Shown: positions 7,273 through 15,692 of the stretch, one piece after another
Numbering within the stretch: the first letter of the stretch is position 1
Layout: each line of letters opens with the position of its first letter
Source: Streptomyces sp. 549
Lineage (GTDB): Bacteria; Actinomycetota; Actinomycetes; Streptomycetales; Streptomycetaceae
Reading direction: 5' to 3'
NCBI RefSeq assembly: GCF_030124175.1
Contig: NZ_JASKMT010000008.1
Coordinates: forward strand, 62,001 to 126,000
Length of the DNA: 64,000 nucleotides
Notes under the pieces: model-generated
Told to the model about the DNA's origin: nothing
The model's database searches: none
What the model saw: the letters and a program-made list of their open reading frames with translations, nothing else
Program-made: the position numbers and the translations under genes

Positions 7273-9984
7273 GTGGCCAAGACAGCATCGCTCAACACAG
7301 CATCCGAGAGCCCGCGCCGCCTGCTCCTCATGGACGGGCACTCCCTCGCCTACCGGGCGTTCTTCGCGTTGCCCGCGGAGAACTTCTCCACCACCACGGG
7401 CCAGACGACCAACGCGATCTACGGCTTCGCCTCGATGCTGGCGAACACGCTGCGCGACGAGGCTCCCACCCACTTCGCGGTGGCCTTCGACGTCTCCCGC
7501 AAGACGTGGCGCAGCGAGGAGTACCCGGAGTACAAGGCGAACCGCAGCAAGAGCCCGGACGAGTTCAAGGGCCAGGTCGAGCTGATCGGCGAGCTGCTGG
7601 ACGCCATGCGGGTGAAGCGCTTCGCGATCGACGGCTTCGAGGCCGACGACGTCATCGCCACCCTGGCCACGCAGGCGGAGGCCGAGGGCTTCCAGGTGTC
7701 GATCGTCACCGGCGACCGCGACTCCTTCCAGCTCATCTCCGACCAGGTCACGGTGCTCTACCCCACCAAGGGCGTGTCGGAGCTGACGCGTTTCACCCCG
7801 GAGAAGGTGCAGGAGAAGTACGGCCTCTCGCCCAGCCAGTACCCGGACTTCGCCGCGCTGCGCGGCGACCCGTCCGACAACCTGCCGGGCATTCCCGGGG
7901 TCGGGGAGAAGACGGCCACCAAGTGGATCACCCAGTTCGGCTCGTTCGCCGCGCTGGTCGAGCGCGCCGACGAGGTCAAGGGCAAGGCGGGCGAGAACCT
8001 CCGCGCCCATCTGGACGCGGTCCGCCTGAACCGCCGCCTCACCGAGATGGTCCGCGACGTCGCGCTGGACTGCCTGCCCGAGGACCTGGTCCGCACCCCC
8101 TACGACCGCGACGCCCTGACGGTGGCGCTCGACGCCCTGGAGTTCCGCAACTCCAACTTCCGCGAGCGGTTGTTCGCCGCCGACCCGGGCGCGGCCGACC
8201 AGGAGGTCGAGCCGGCCGGCGGCGTCGAGGTGGACGGCACGGTGCTCGGCACCGGCGAACTGGCGCCCTGGCTGGCAGAGCACGCCGGGACCGCGCTCGG
8301 GCTTGCCACCGTCGACGACTGGAAGCTCGGCGCCGGCCGGGTGGGCGAGGTGGCGCTCGCCACCGCCGAGGGCCCCGCCGCCTGGTTCGACCCGGCCGAG
8401 CTGGACGAGTCCGACGAGCGCGCCTTCGCCGCCTGGTGCGCCGACGCCGACCGGCCGAAGGTCCTGCACAACGCCAAGGCCGTGCTGCGGGTCTTCGCCG
8501 AGCACGGCTGGCAGCTCGACGGCGTCACCATGGACACCGCGCTCGCCGCCTACCTGGTGCAGCCGGGCCGCCGCAGCTTCGCGCTGGACGCGTTGAGCGT
8601 GGAGTTCCTCGGACGGGAGCTGCCGCGCCCCGCCGAGGGCAGCGGCCAGCTGGCGCTGGGCGCCGACGACGCCGCCGAGGCCGACGCGCTGATGGGCCAC
8701 GCCCGCAGCATCCTCGACCTCGCCGACGCCTTCACCGGCCGCCTGGCCGACGTCGGTGCGGGGGAGCTGCTGCACGGCATGGAGCTGCCGACGTCCGCAC
8801 TGCTGGCCCGGATGGAACGGGCCGGCATCGCCGCCGACCGCGAGTGGCTGACGGGCCTGGAGCAGCAGTTCGCCGCAGCCGTGCAGCAGGCCGTGCAGGA
8901 GGCGCACGCCTCGGTGGGCCACGAGTTCAACCTGGGGTCGCCCAAGCAGCTCCAGGAGGTCCTGTTCGGCGAACTGGGCCTGCCCAAGACGAAGAAGACG
9001 AAGACGGGCTACACCACCGACGCCGACGCGCTCGCCTGGCTCGCCGCGCAGACCGAGCACGAGCTGCCGGTGCTCATGCTGCGCTACCGCGAGCAGGCCA
9101 AGCTGCGGACCACCGTCGAGGGCCTGATCAAGACGATCGGCGCCGACGGCCGCATCCACACCACCTTCAGCCAGACGGTCGCCGCCACCGGCCGGCTGTC
9201 CTCGACCGACCCCAACCTGCAGAACGTGCCGGTGCGCACCGACGAGGGACGCGCGATCCGCCGCGGCTTCGTCGTGGGCGAGGGCTACGAGTCGCTGATG
9301 ACGGCCGACTACAGCCAGATCGAACTGCGCGTGATGGCCCACCTGTCGGAGGACGAGGGCCTGCTGGAGGCGTTCACCTCCGGTGAGGACCTGCACACCA
9401 CGGTCGCCTCGCAGGTGTTCTCCGTGGAGAAGGAGCAGGTCGACCCGGAGATGCGCCGGAAGATCAAGGCGATGTCCTACGGCCTCGCCTACGGCCTGTC
9501 CGCCTTCGGCCTCTCCCAGCAGCTCAACATCGCCGCCGACGAGGCCCGCCGCCTGATGGACACCTTCTTCGAGCGGTTCGGCGGCGTGCGCGACTACCTG
9601 CACCGGGCGGTGGAGGAGGCGCGGGCCGTCGGCTACACCCAGACCATGCTGGGCCGCCGCCGCTACCTGCCCGACCTCAGCAGCGACAACCGGCAGCGCC
9701 GCGAGATGGCCGAGCGCATGGCGCTCAACGCGCCCATCCAGGGCACCGCCGCCGACATCGTCAAGATCGCCATGCTGCGGGTGGACAGCGCACTGCGGGA
9801 GGAGCAGCTCACCTCCCGCATGCTGCTCCAGGTGCACGACGAAATCGTGCTGGAGATCGCGCCGGGGGAGCGCGAGAAGGTCGAGGCGCTGGTCCGCCGG
9901 GAGATGGCGGGCGCGGTGCAACTCCGCGCGCGGCTCGACGTGTCGGTCGGCTCCGGGCCCGACTGGGAGTCCGCCGCACACTGA
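7273..9984 (+). CDS. polA: DNA polymerase I
   Basis: A 903-aa family A polymerase for Okazaki-fragment processing and repair synthesis. Residues 15-300 form the 5'-3' exonuclease (LLLMDGHSLAYRAFF, DGFEADDVIATLA, GVGEKTATKW). The middle domain lacks the DxE metal ligands of a proofreading exonuclease. The polymerase domain has TGRLSSTDPNLQN, motif A DYSQIELR (D679), the O-helix RRKIKAMSYGLAYG near 729, and motif C QVHDE (D856). GTG at 7273 follows GGGAGG with good spacing; an earlier in-frame ATG at 7207 has no ribosome site and would add unrelated sequence. It is divergent from the oxidoreductase gene across about 100 bases. Confidence 0.96.
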   Translation: MAKTASLNTASESPRRLLLMDGHSLAYRAFFALPAENFSTTTGQTTNAIYGFASMLANTLRDEAPTHFAVAFDVSRKTWRSEEYPEYKANRSKSPDEFKGQVELIGELLDAMRVKRFAIDGFEADDVIATLATQAEAEGFQVSIVTGDRDSFQLISDQVTVLYPTKGVSELTRFTPEKVQEKYGLSPSQYPDFAALRGDPSDNLPGIPGVGEKTATKWITQFGSFAALVERADEVKGKAGENLRAHLDAVRLNRRLTEMVRDVALDCLPEDLVRTPYDRDALTVALDALEFRNSNFRERLFAADPGAADQEVEPAGGVEVDGTVLGTGELAPWLAEHAGTALGLATVDDWKLGAGRVGEVALATAEGPAAWFDPAELDESDERAFAAWCADADRPKVLHNAKAVLRVFAEHGWQLDGVTMDTALAAYLVQPGRRSFALDALSVEFLGRELPRPAEGSGQLALGADDAAEADALMGHARSILDLADAFTGRLADVGAGELLHGMELPTSALLARMERAGIAADREWLTGLEQQFAAAVQQAVQEAHASVGHEFNLGSPKQLQEVLFGELGLPKTKKTKTGYTTDADALAWLAAQTEHELPVLMLRYREQAKLRTTVEGLIKTIGADGRIHTTFSQTVAATGRLSSTDPNLQNVPVRTDEGRAIRRGFVVGEGYESLMTADYSQIELRVMAHLSEDEGLLEAFTSGEDLHTTVASQVFSVEKEQVDPEMRRKIKAMSYGLAYGLSAFGLSQQLNIAADEARRLMDTFFERFGGVRDYLHRAVEEARAVGYTQTMLGRRRYLPDLSSDNRQRREMAERMALNAPIQGTAADIVKIAMLRVDSALREEQLTSRMLLQVHDEIVLEIAPGEREKVEALVRREMAGAVQLRARLDVSVGSGPDWESAAH

Positions 9985-9995
9985 CACCACCCCAA

Positions 9996-10031
9996 CCGGA
10001 GTGGGCGGAGGCGACTTTCCGCCCACTCCGG
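9996..10031 (+). terminator. Terminator after polA
   Basis: A perfect 14-bp stem (9996-10009 with 10018-10031) with an 8-nt loop lies just after the polA stop. Confidence 0.8.
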
Positions 10032-10142
10032 CGCGGGGCGGGGTGACCGCGGGCCAGCGCTTGTCGTAAGGTCACCAACGTTGCGTCCGCAGGGGAAGCG
10101 GACGGCGTCCGACCGGACACAACGCGGGAGGGGACGACGGGG

Positions 10143-11606
10143 ATGGCGGCTCGTACGGCACGCAGGATTCGCCGGGGAATATCGACGTCAGCGGTAGCGG
10201 CGGCCACCATGGTGGCCCTGACCGCCTCGCAGGCGCCCGGCATCAACCTGACGCAGCCCGGCGAGGACAGAACCGACCCCTCCGCCGGCTCCCAGCACCC
10301 CGCCGACGGCGACTCGCCTTACCACACCGAACTGCCCCCGCTCCTGACGCCCGACGGCCCCGAGGGGCCGGGTGGTTCCGACGGCCCGGTGGTCACCGGA
10401 CCGGCCGAGTCCGGCATACCGGCGACCGTGCTCGCCGCCTACAAGAAGGCCGAGCGCACCCTGCGCGCCGAGCAGCCCGGCTGCAACCTGCCGTGGCAAC
10501 TGCTCGCCGCCATCGGCAAGGTGGAGTCCGGGCAGGCCCGCGGCGGCGCGCTCGACGCGGCCGGCAACACGCTCAAGCCCATCCGCGGCCCGGTGCTCGA
10601 CGGCAACGGCTTCGCCCTCATCAAGGACACCGACGGCGGCAGGTACGACGGGGACTCCACCCACGACCGCGCGGTGGGCCCGATGCAGTTCATCCCGTCC
10701 ACCTGGGCGACGTGGGGTGCCGACGGCAACGGCGACGGCCGCAAGGACCCCAACAACATCCACGACGCAGCGCTCGCCGCCGCCCGCTACCTGTGCGCCG
10801 GCAACCGCGACCTGTCCCGCCCGGCAGACCTCGAACGTGCCGTCCTCAGCTACAACCGGTCCCGCGAGTACCTCAACACCGTGCTCTCCTGGCTGGAGTT
10901 CTACCGCAAGGGCACACACGAGGTACCGGACGGCTCCGGCGTGCTGCCGGACACGCCCGGTGCCGGCAACAGCACCAAGCCCGCCCAGCCCTCGACCGGC
11001 ACGTCCGCCGGGAGTACACCTCCCGGCTCGACCGCGCCCAAGAAGCCCTCCGGCAAGGCGCCTTCGGATAGGGCGACGGCCGCCAAGCCCGCCCCCGGCA
11101 CGGTCGGCACCCCGACCTCCCGGCCGAAGCCCACCGCTTCCGCCACGAAGTCGCCGCTGCCCAGCTTCCGGCCCACGCACCCGCCGACGCGGCCCGCCCC
11201 CACCGCGAGCCCCACCAAGCCCACCAAGCCCACCGGACGGCCCACCCGCCCCGCTCCGACCACCAAGCCCACCGACCCCACCGACCCGCCGGCCGAGTGC
11301 CCCACCGAGACCGCTTCGCCGACGCCCTCGGACAGCGTCACCGGTTCCCCGAGCCCCACTCCCACCCCGACACGCACCCCGGCACCCACGCCGACCGCCA
11401 CCGGACCGTCGCCGTCCCCCACGACCACCGACGATCCGGAGGAACCGGTCGACCCCTGCGCCGAGGAGGAGAACGCCGACACCGAGAACACCGCGGACGG
11501 CGAGGGCAAGGACGGCGGACCGGAGCAGGCGGACGGCGCCCGTCCGTCGGCCACCCCGTCCGTGAGCCGCAGCCTCGCCGCCCTGGCGGCGCGCATCCTG
11601 GGCTGA
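10143..11606 (+). CDS. Secreted lytic transglycosylase with a long Pro/Thr-rich tail
   Basis: A 487-aa exported murein hydrolase. Residues 1-35 look like a signal peptide (arginine-rich start, then STSAVAAATMVALTA). The catalytic domain (about 100-265) is of the SLT/MltB-like type: the presumed catalytic glutamate is E128 in GKVESGQ, and GPMQFIPSTWATWG plus DGNGDGRKDPNNIHDAA are family hallmarks. From about residue 275 the protein is low complexity: Pro, Thr, Ser and Lys, then an acidic stretch, suggesting an extended wall-spanning segment. No sortase motif or membrane anchor is seen at the end. GGGAGGGG at 10126-10133 supports the ATG at 10143. It is flanked by the polA terminator and convergent hrpB, so it is monocistronic. 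Confidence 0.88.
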   Translation: MAARTARRIRRGISTSAVAAATMVALTASQAPGINLTQPGEDRTDPSAGSQHPADGDSPYHTELPPLLTPDGPEGPGGSDGPVVTGPAESGIPATVLAAYKKAERTLRAEQPGCNLPWQLLAAIGKVESGQARGGALDAAGNTLKPIRGPVLDGNGFALIKDTDGGRYDGDSTHDRAVGPMQFIPSTWATWGADGNGDGRKDPNNIHDAALAAARYLCAGNRDLSRPADLERAVLSYNRSREYLNTVLSWLEFYRKGTHEVPDGSGVLPDTPGAGNSTKPAQPSTGTSAGSTPPGSTAPKKPSGKAPSDRATAAKPAPGTVGTPTSRPKPTASATKSPLPSFRPTHPPTRPAPTASPTKPTKPTGRPTRPAPTTKPTDPTDPPAECPTETASPTPSDSVTGSPSPTPTPTRTPAPTPTATGPSPSPTTTDDPEEPVDPCAEEENADTENTADGEGKDGGPEQADGARPSATPSVSRSLAALAARILG

Positions 11607-11627
11607 GCGGCGCGCATCCTGGGCTGA
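11586..11627 (+). repeat. Perfect 21-bp tandem duplication across a stop codon
   Basis: Two identical 21-bp copies (11586-11606 and 11607-11627) each encode AARILG followed by TGA. The first copy is the end of the lytic transglycosylase gene; the second repeats the same codons and stop in the same frame just downstream. Confidence 0.95.
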
Positions 11628-11684
11628 TCCGCACCCGGCCCGGGGCGCCGCGGTGGACGGCGGCGCCCGCCGGGTCGGAGCGGG

Positions 11685-14243
11685 TCAGCGGCGGGGAGCC
11701 ACCCGCCGGGTGGCCTGTGCCGTGGTCGGGTCCTCCGGCCACGCGTGCCGGGGGTAGCGGCCGCGCAGCTCCGCCCTGACCGAGCGGTAGCCGTCCCGCC
11801 AGAAGGACTCCAGGTCGGCGGTCACCGCGGCCGGGCGACCCGCCGGCGACAGCAGGTGGACCAGCAGCGGCACCCGGCCGTCCGCCAGCCGCGGTGTCGA
11901 GGTCCAGCCGAACAGCTCCTGCAGGCGCGCCGCCAGGACCGGCTGCGGGCCGTCGTAGTCGATCCGCACCCGCGACCCGGACGGCACCTCGATCCGCTCC
12001 GGCGCCAGCTCCTCCAGCCGGGACGCCTGACCGCCCGCCCAGGGCAGCAGGCCGCGCAGCAGCGCCACGGTGTCCACCGATCCCGGCCGCCCGCCGGCCA
12101 GCCACGAGTCGGCCCGGTCCAGCAGCGCCTCGTCGGACACGTCCGGCCAGGGCTCGCCCAGCGCGGCGTGCAGGAAGGCCATGCGCCGCCGCAGCGCCAC
12201 GGCCGCCGGCGGCCAGCCCAGCAGCTCCAGGCCCTCCTTGCGCAGCGCCTCCAGCAGCGCCGACCGCACCAGCTCCGGCGGCGGGTCATGGCACGGCCGG
12301 GAGGACAGCTCCACCGCGCCCAGCCGCGTCACCCGACGGGCCGCCACCGCGCGGCGCCCGGAATCCCACCGCACCTCGACGCCCTCCCGGTACAGTGCGG
12401 ACGCCGCCAGCCGGGCCGTCGCCTCGTCGACCGGCGCGGCCAGGCGGACCCGCGCACCCGCCGCACCCGTCGGCCGGTCCGCGACGGCCACCGCGATCCA
12501 CGGCTCCTCACCCCGGTAGTCCGCCCGCGTTCCGGACGCCATCAGGTAGGTGTCACCGCCGAGCGCCCGGGCGACCCGCTCCGGATACGCCAGTGCCGCC
12601 AGCAGCCCCGCCGGCTCCGCCCCGGCTGCCGAGCCCGCCCCGGTCGCCGCCCCGCCGGGCGGGGTCTCGGGCACGGCACCGGAGGCCGCCGACCGCAGCC
12701 GGTCGGCCTCCCGCCGCCACCGGCCCGCGTACCCCTCCCGTCCGCCGCGCCGGACGGCCCGCAGCGCCTCGCCCAGGTCGTCGCCCAGTTCCCGCGGCGG
12801 CTCCTCGCTCAGCAGCGCCACCACCTCCGCCGCCGTCCGCAGACCCACCAGCGCGGCACCGTCCAGCAGTGCCCGCGCCAGCCGCGGGTGCAGCCCCAGC
12901 CGCGCCATGCCGGTGCCGCGTCCGGTGGCCCGCCCGTCGCCGTCCACCGCCCCGACCGCGGACAGCGCCTCCCGGGCAGCCGTCATCGCGCCCTGCGGCG
13001 GTGCGTCCAGCAGCGCAAGCGCGCCGGCCCCGGGATCTCCCCAGCAGGCCGCCTGGAGCGCGAACGCGGTCAGGTCGGCCACCAGGATCTCCGGCGAGGG
13101 GAAGCGCGGCCTGGTCGCGTCCTCCGCCTCCGCCCAGCACCGGTACGCCACACCCGGTGCCTCCCGACCCGCCCGGCCGGTGCGCTGCGCGGCGCCGGCC
13201 AGCGACACCCGCACGGTGGTCAGCGAGCCCAGGCCCCGCGCGTGGTCGGTGCGCGGCTCCCGGGCCAGCCCGGAGTCCACGACGACGCGCACGCCCGGCA
13301 CGGTCAGGCTCGACTCGGCGACCGAGGTGGACAGGATCACCCGCCGCCGCGCACCGCCACCGCCGGCCAGCACCGCGTCCTGCACCGCCGCCGGGGTCCG
13401 CCCGTGCAGCGGCAGCACCTCCGCGTCGACGTCCGCCAGCAGTCCTGCGGTGCGGCCGATCTCGCCCACGCCGGGCAGGAAGCACAGCACGTCCCCGGTC
13501 GGTGACTCCGCCAGCGCCCGCCGCACGGTCGCCGCGACGTGCCGCAGCAGCGCCGGGTCCACCCGCATGCCGTGCGCGGGCCGTACCGTGCCCGGCGGCG
13601 GGGCGTACCGCACGTCCACCGGATGCGCGCCGCCGGTGCCGTGCACCACCGGCACCCGCCCGTCCGTCTCCGGCCCGTCCGTCTCCGGCCCGTCCGGTTC
13701 GCCGGCCGCGAGCAGGCGGGCCCACGACGTGCTGTCCGCCGTCGCGGACGCGGCGACCACACCCAGCTCCGGCCGCAGGGCCGCGCGCACGTCCACCAGG
13801 AACGCCAGCGCCGTGTCCGCGTCCAGGTGCCGCTCGTGGCACTCGTCCATCAGCACCACGTCCACGCCGGGCAGCTCCGGGTCGCGCTGGAGACGCTGCA
13901 GAAGCACCCCGGTGGTGACCACCTCCACCCGCGTCCGCGGCCCGACCTGCCGCTCGCCCCGGACCGTGAACCCCACCGACTCGCCGGTGCGCTCACCCAG
14001 CAGCCAGGCCATCCGCCGCGCTGCGGACCGGGCGGCCATCCGCCGGGGTTCGGCCACCAGCACCCGGCGCCGGGGGGCTCCGGGCTCCAGCAGTCCGGCC
14101 AGGTCCAACGGCACCAGTGTCGTCTTGCCGGTGCCGGGCGGGGCGTGCAGCACCACCGCGCCCCGGCTGTCCAGCGCGGCGCGCAGCTCCGGCAGCGAGG
14201 AGCGGACGGGAAGGCGTTCGAGGGCGTCGGCTCGCAGGGTCAC
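11685..14243 (-). CDS. hrpB: ATP-dependent helicase HrpB
   Basis: An 852-aa DEAH/RHA-type superfamily 2 helicase. Walker A APPGTGKT is at residues 34-41 and motif II is DECH near 133 (LMDECHERH), the HrpB variant of the DEAH box. Motif III-like SATADS follows, then the second RecA domain with TSVAESSLT and QRTGRAGR. The C-terminal third matches HrpB-specific regions rich in Arg and Leu. HrpB is a putative RNA helicase of unclear physiological role; in E. coli it is dispensable. Start is GTG at 14243. It converges on the lytic transglycosylase gene and lies upstream of nothing it obviously works with. Confidence 0.92.
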   Translation of the reverse strand: MTLRADALERLPVRSSLPELRAALDSRGAVVLHAPPGTGKTTLVPLDLAGLLEPGAPRRRVLVAEPRRMAARSAARRMAWLLGERTGESVGFTVRGERQVGPRTRVEVVTTGVLLQRLQRDPELPGVDVVLMDECHERHLDADTALAFLVDVRAALRPELGVVAASATADSTSWARLLAAGEPDGPETDGPETDGRVPVVHGTGGAHPVDVRYAPPPGTVRPAHGMRVDPALLRHVAATVRRALAESPTGDVLCFLPGVGEIGRTAGLLADVDAEVLPLHGRTPAAVQDAVLAGGGGARRRVILSTSVAESSLTVPGVRVVVDSGLAREPRTDHARGLGSLTTVRVSLAGAAQRTGRAGREAPGVAYRCWAEAEDATRPRFPSPEILVADLTAFALQAACWGDPGAGALALLDAPPQGAMTAAREALSAVGAVDGDGRATGRGTGMARLGLHPRLARALLDGAALVGLRTAAEVVALLSEEPPRELGDDLGEALRAVRRGGREGYAGRWRREADRLRSAASGAVPETPPGGAATGAGSAAGAEPAGLLAALAYPERVARALGGDTYLMASGTRADYRGEEPWIAVAVADRPTGAAGARVRLAAPVDEATARLAASALYREGVEVRWDSGRRAVAARRVTRLGAVELSSRPCHDPPPELVRSALLEALRKEGLELLGWPPAAVALRRRMAFLHAALGEPWPDVSDEALLDRADSWLAGGRPGSVDTVALLRGLLPWAGGQASRLEELAPERIEVPSGSRVRIDYDGPQPVLAARLQELFGWTSTPRLADGRVPLLVHLLSPAGRPAAVTADLESFWRDGYRSVRAELRGRYPRHAWPEDPTTAQATRRVAPRR

Positions 14244-14331
14244 CCGCCCATCCTCCCAGCGCCCGCCCGCCGTCCCGGCGCCGCCCGGGGCCGGGGCCGG
14301 GGCAGGGGCCGGGAGGGGCGCCGGGGCGGGA

Positions 14332-15219
14332 TCAGTCGCGCGCGCAGACGAAGATCGCGGTGCCGGGAACCAGTGCGCCGCGCAGCGGGGACCAGCCGCC
14401 CCACTCCTGCGTGTTCCACGCCGGCCACTCCGGCTCGACGAGGTCGACCAGCCGGAAGCCGCCGGCCACGACGTCCCGGACCCGGTCGCCGAGCGTGCGG
14501 TGGTGCTCGACGTAGACCGCCCGGCCCTGCTCGTCCTGTTCCACGTACGGCGTGCGGTCGAAGTAGGAGGCGGTGAACGTCAGCCCGTCGGGGCCGGGCT
14601 CGTCGGGCAGCGCCCAGCGGATCGGGTGCGTCACGGAGAACACCCACCGGCCGCCCGGCCGCAGCACCCGGTGCACCTCCCGGAAGACCGCCACCGGGTC
14701 CGCGACGAAGGGCACCGCGCCGTACGCGGAGCACGCCAGGTCGAAGGAGCCGTCGGCGAACGGCAGCGCGCCCGCGTCGGCCTGGACCAGGCCCAGGCCG
14801 TCCGCGCCGATGCGCAGGGCGTGCTGGAGCTGGCGGTGGGAGAGGTCGAGCGCCACCGGCAGCGCGCCGCGGGCCGCCAGCCAGCGGGCGCACTGGGCTG
14901 CCCCGGCGCCGATCTCCAGTACCCGGCGCCCGGCCAGCTCCGCCGGGTCGCCCAGCAGGCGGGCCGACTCCTCGTCCAAACCCTCGGGACCCCACACGAA
15001 GCGGTCGTCGCCGAGGAAGCCGCCGTGCTCGTTCTGGTACTCGTCCGCGTTGCGGTCCCACCAGCTCCGGCTGGCCCGGCTGCTCTGGGCGGCGCCCGCG
15101 CGACGCCGGACGGCGTCCGGATCGGCGTCCGCGGCGACCACGGACTGTGGGCCGGACTGTGGGCCGGGCACTGTGCCGGGCAGGCCGTCGGGCTCGGGCG
15201 GCGACTGGGGTGGCGTCAT
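14332..15219 (-). CDS. Class I SAM-dependent methyltransferase
   Basis: A 295-aa Rossmann-fold methyltransferase. The SAM-binding motif I is VLEIGAGAAQ near residue 100, followed by the acidic strand-2 end in PVALDLSHRQL and the motif IV/V region FDLACSAYGAVPFV, then HRVLRPGGRWVFS. The first 60 residues are Pro/Asp-rich and probably disordered. The ATG at 15219 is used because sequence further upstream in the same frame is non-coding promoter DNA of rpsA. Substrate cannot be told from the sequence. It is separated from hrpB by 88 bases on the same strand and diverges from rpsA. Confidence 0.85.
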   Translation of the reverse strand: MTPPQSPPEPDGLPGTVPGPQSGPQSVVAADADPDAVRRRAGAAQSSRASRSWWDRNADEYQNEHGGFLGDDRFVWGPEGLDEESARLLGDPAELAGRRVLEIGAGAAQCARWLAARGALPVALDLSHRQLQHALRIGADGLGLVQADAGALPFADGSFDLACSAYGAVPFVADPVAVFREVHRVLRPGGRWVFSVTHPIRWALPDEPGPDGLTFTASYFDRTPYVEQDEQGRAVYVEHHRTLGDRVRDVVAGGFRLVDLVEPEWPAWNTQEWGGWSPLRGALVPGTAIFVCARD

Positions 15220-15692
15220 GTGACCTGTTCTGCCGTGCGGGGAAACGTCCGGTGGACCACCGTACGGACCGACGCGCGGTGGTCGCCGCGGAACCGGTCG
15301 GCGGACACACCGCGGGCAATGTGCCGGGCGGTGTGTCCGTCGGCCGACCTCTGGCGTAAGCTTGGCGCAAAACCTTGTGGTTACGGGCGTGCCGGGGTCT
15401 ACTCGGCATCGCTTGGCCGGGTACGGGGCTTTTCGCCCCGCGTGCGTCCAGATGCGCATTGACCCTGCCTGGCTTCGTCCGTATGCTACAAGTTGCGCTG
15501 CGGGCCTGCGCGCCTCAGACCGAGCAGGTCGCGCTCGCATCTGTTGTATGTCCCCTCGGTTGTCGAGGCGGTTCCGATCTAGCCACGCTAGAAGAGACAC
15601 GCCTCCCATGCTGTCTGGCTTCGGCGGTGCGATAAGGGCTCACGGCGTAGCAGTACCTACGACTTCCTGTCCGTACCGGAGCCCTTTACCAC
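15220..15692. other. 473-bp divergent intergenic region: methyltransferase and rpsA leader
   Basis: No protein gene is supported here. It holds the rpsA promoter (15459-15487), a small hairpin at 15424-15440 (CGGGGC-TTTTC-GCCCCG) upstream of it, and about 200 bases of rpsA 5' untranslated leader from roughly 15494 to 15692. The leader is clearly lower in GC than its surroundings. Short open frames within it have no ribosome sites. Confidence 0.8.
15459..15487 (+). promoter_or_regulatory. Promoter of rpsA, housekeeping sigma (HrdB) type
   Basis: TTGACC at 15459-15464 and TATGCT at 15482-15487 are separated by exactly 17 bases. This is the best match to the vegetative consensus in the window and fits a highly expressed ribosomal protein gene. 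Transcription should begin near 15494. Confidence 0.8.

Noticed and set aside
4689..7331. 880-codon open frame overlapping the molybdoenzyme gene on the same strand
   Set aside because: It is a shifted reading of the oxidoreductase gene, made of Arg/Gly/Ala-rich sequence with no motifs. High GC opens such frames throughout the window.
7168..10026. 952-codon open frame opposite polA
   Set aside because: It mirrors polA codons, is rich in His, Gln and Val typical of antisense frames, and has no domain.
12550..15462. 970-codon open frame opposite hrpB and the methyltransferase
   Set aside because: Spans two real genes and a promoter region, with Pro/Arg/Ser-rich composition and no motif.
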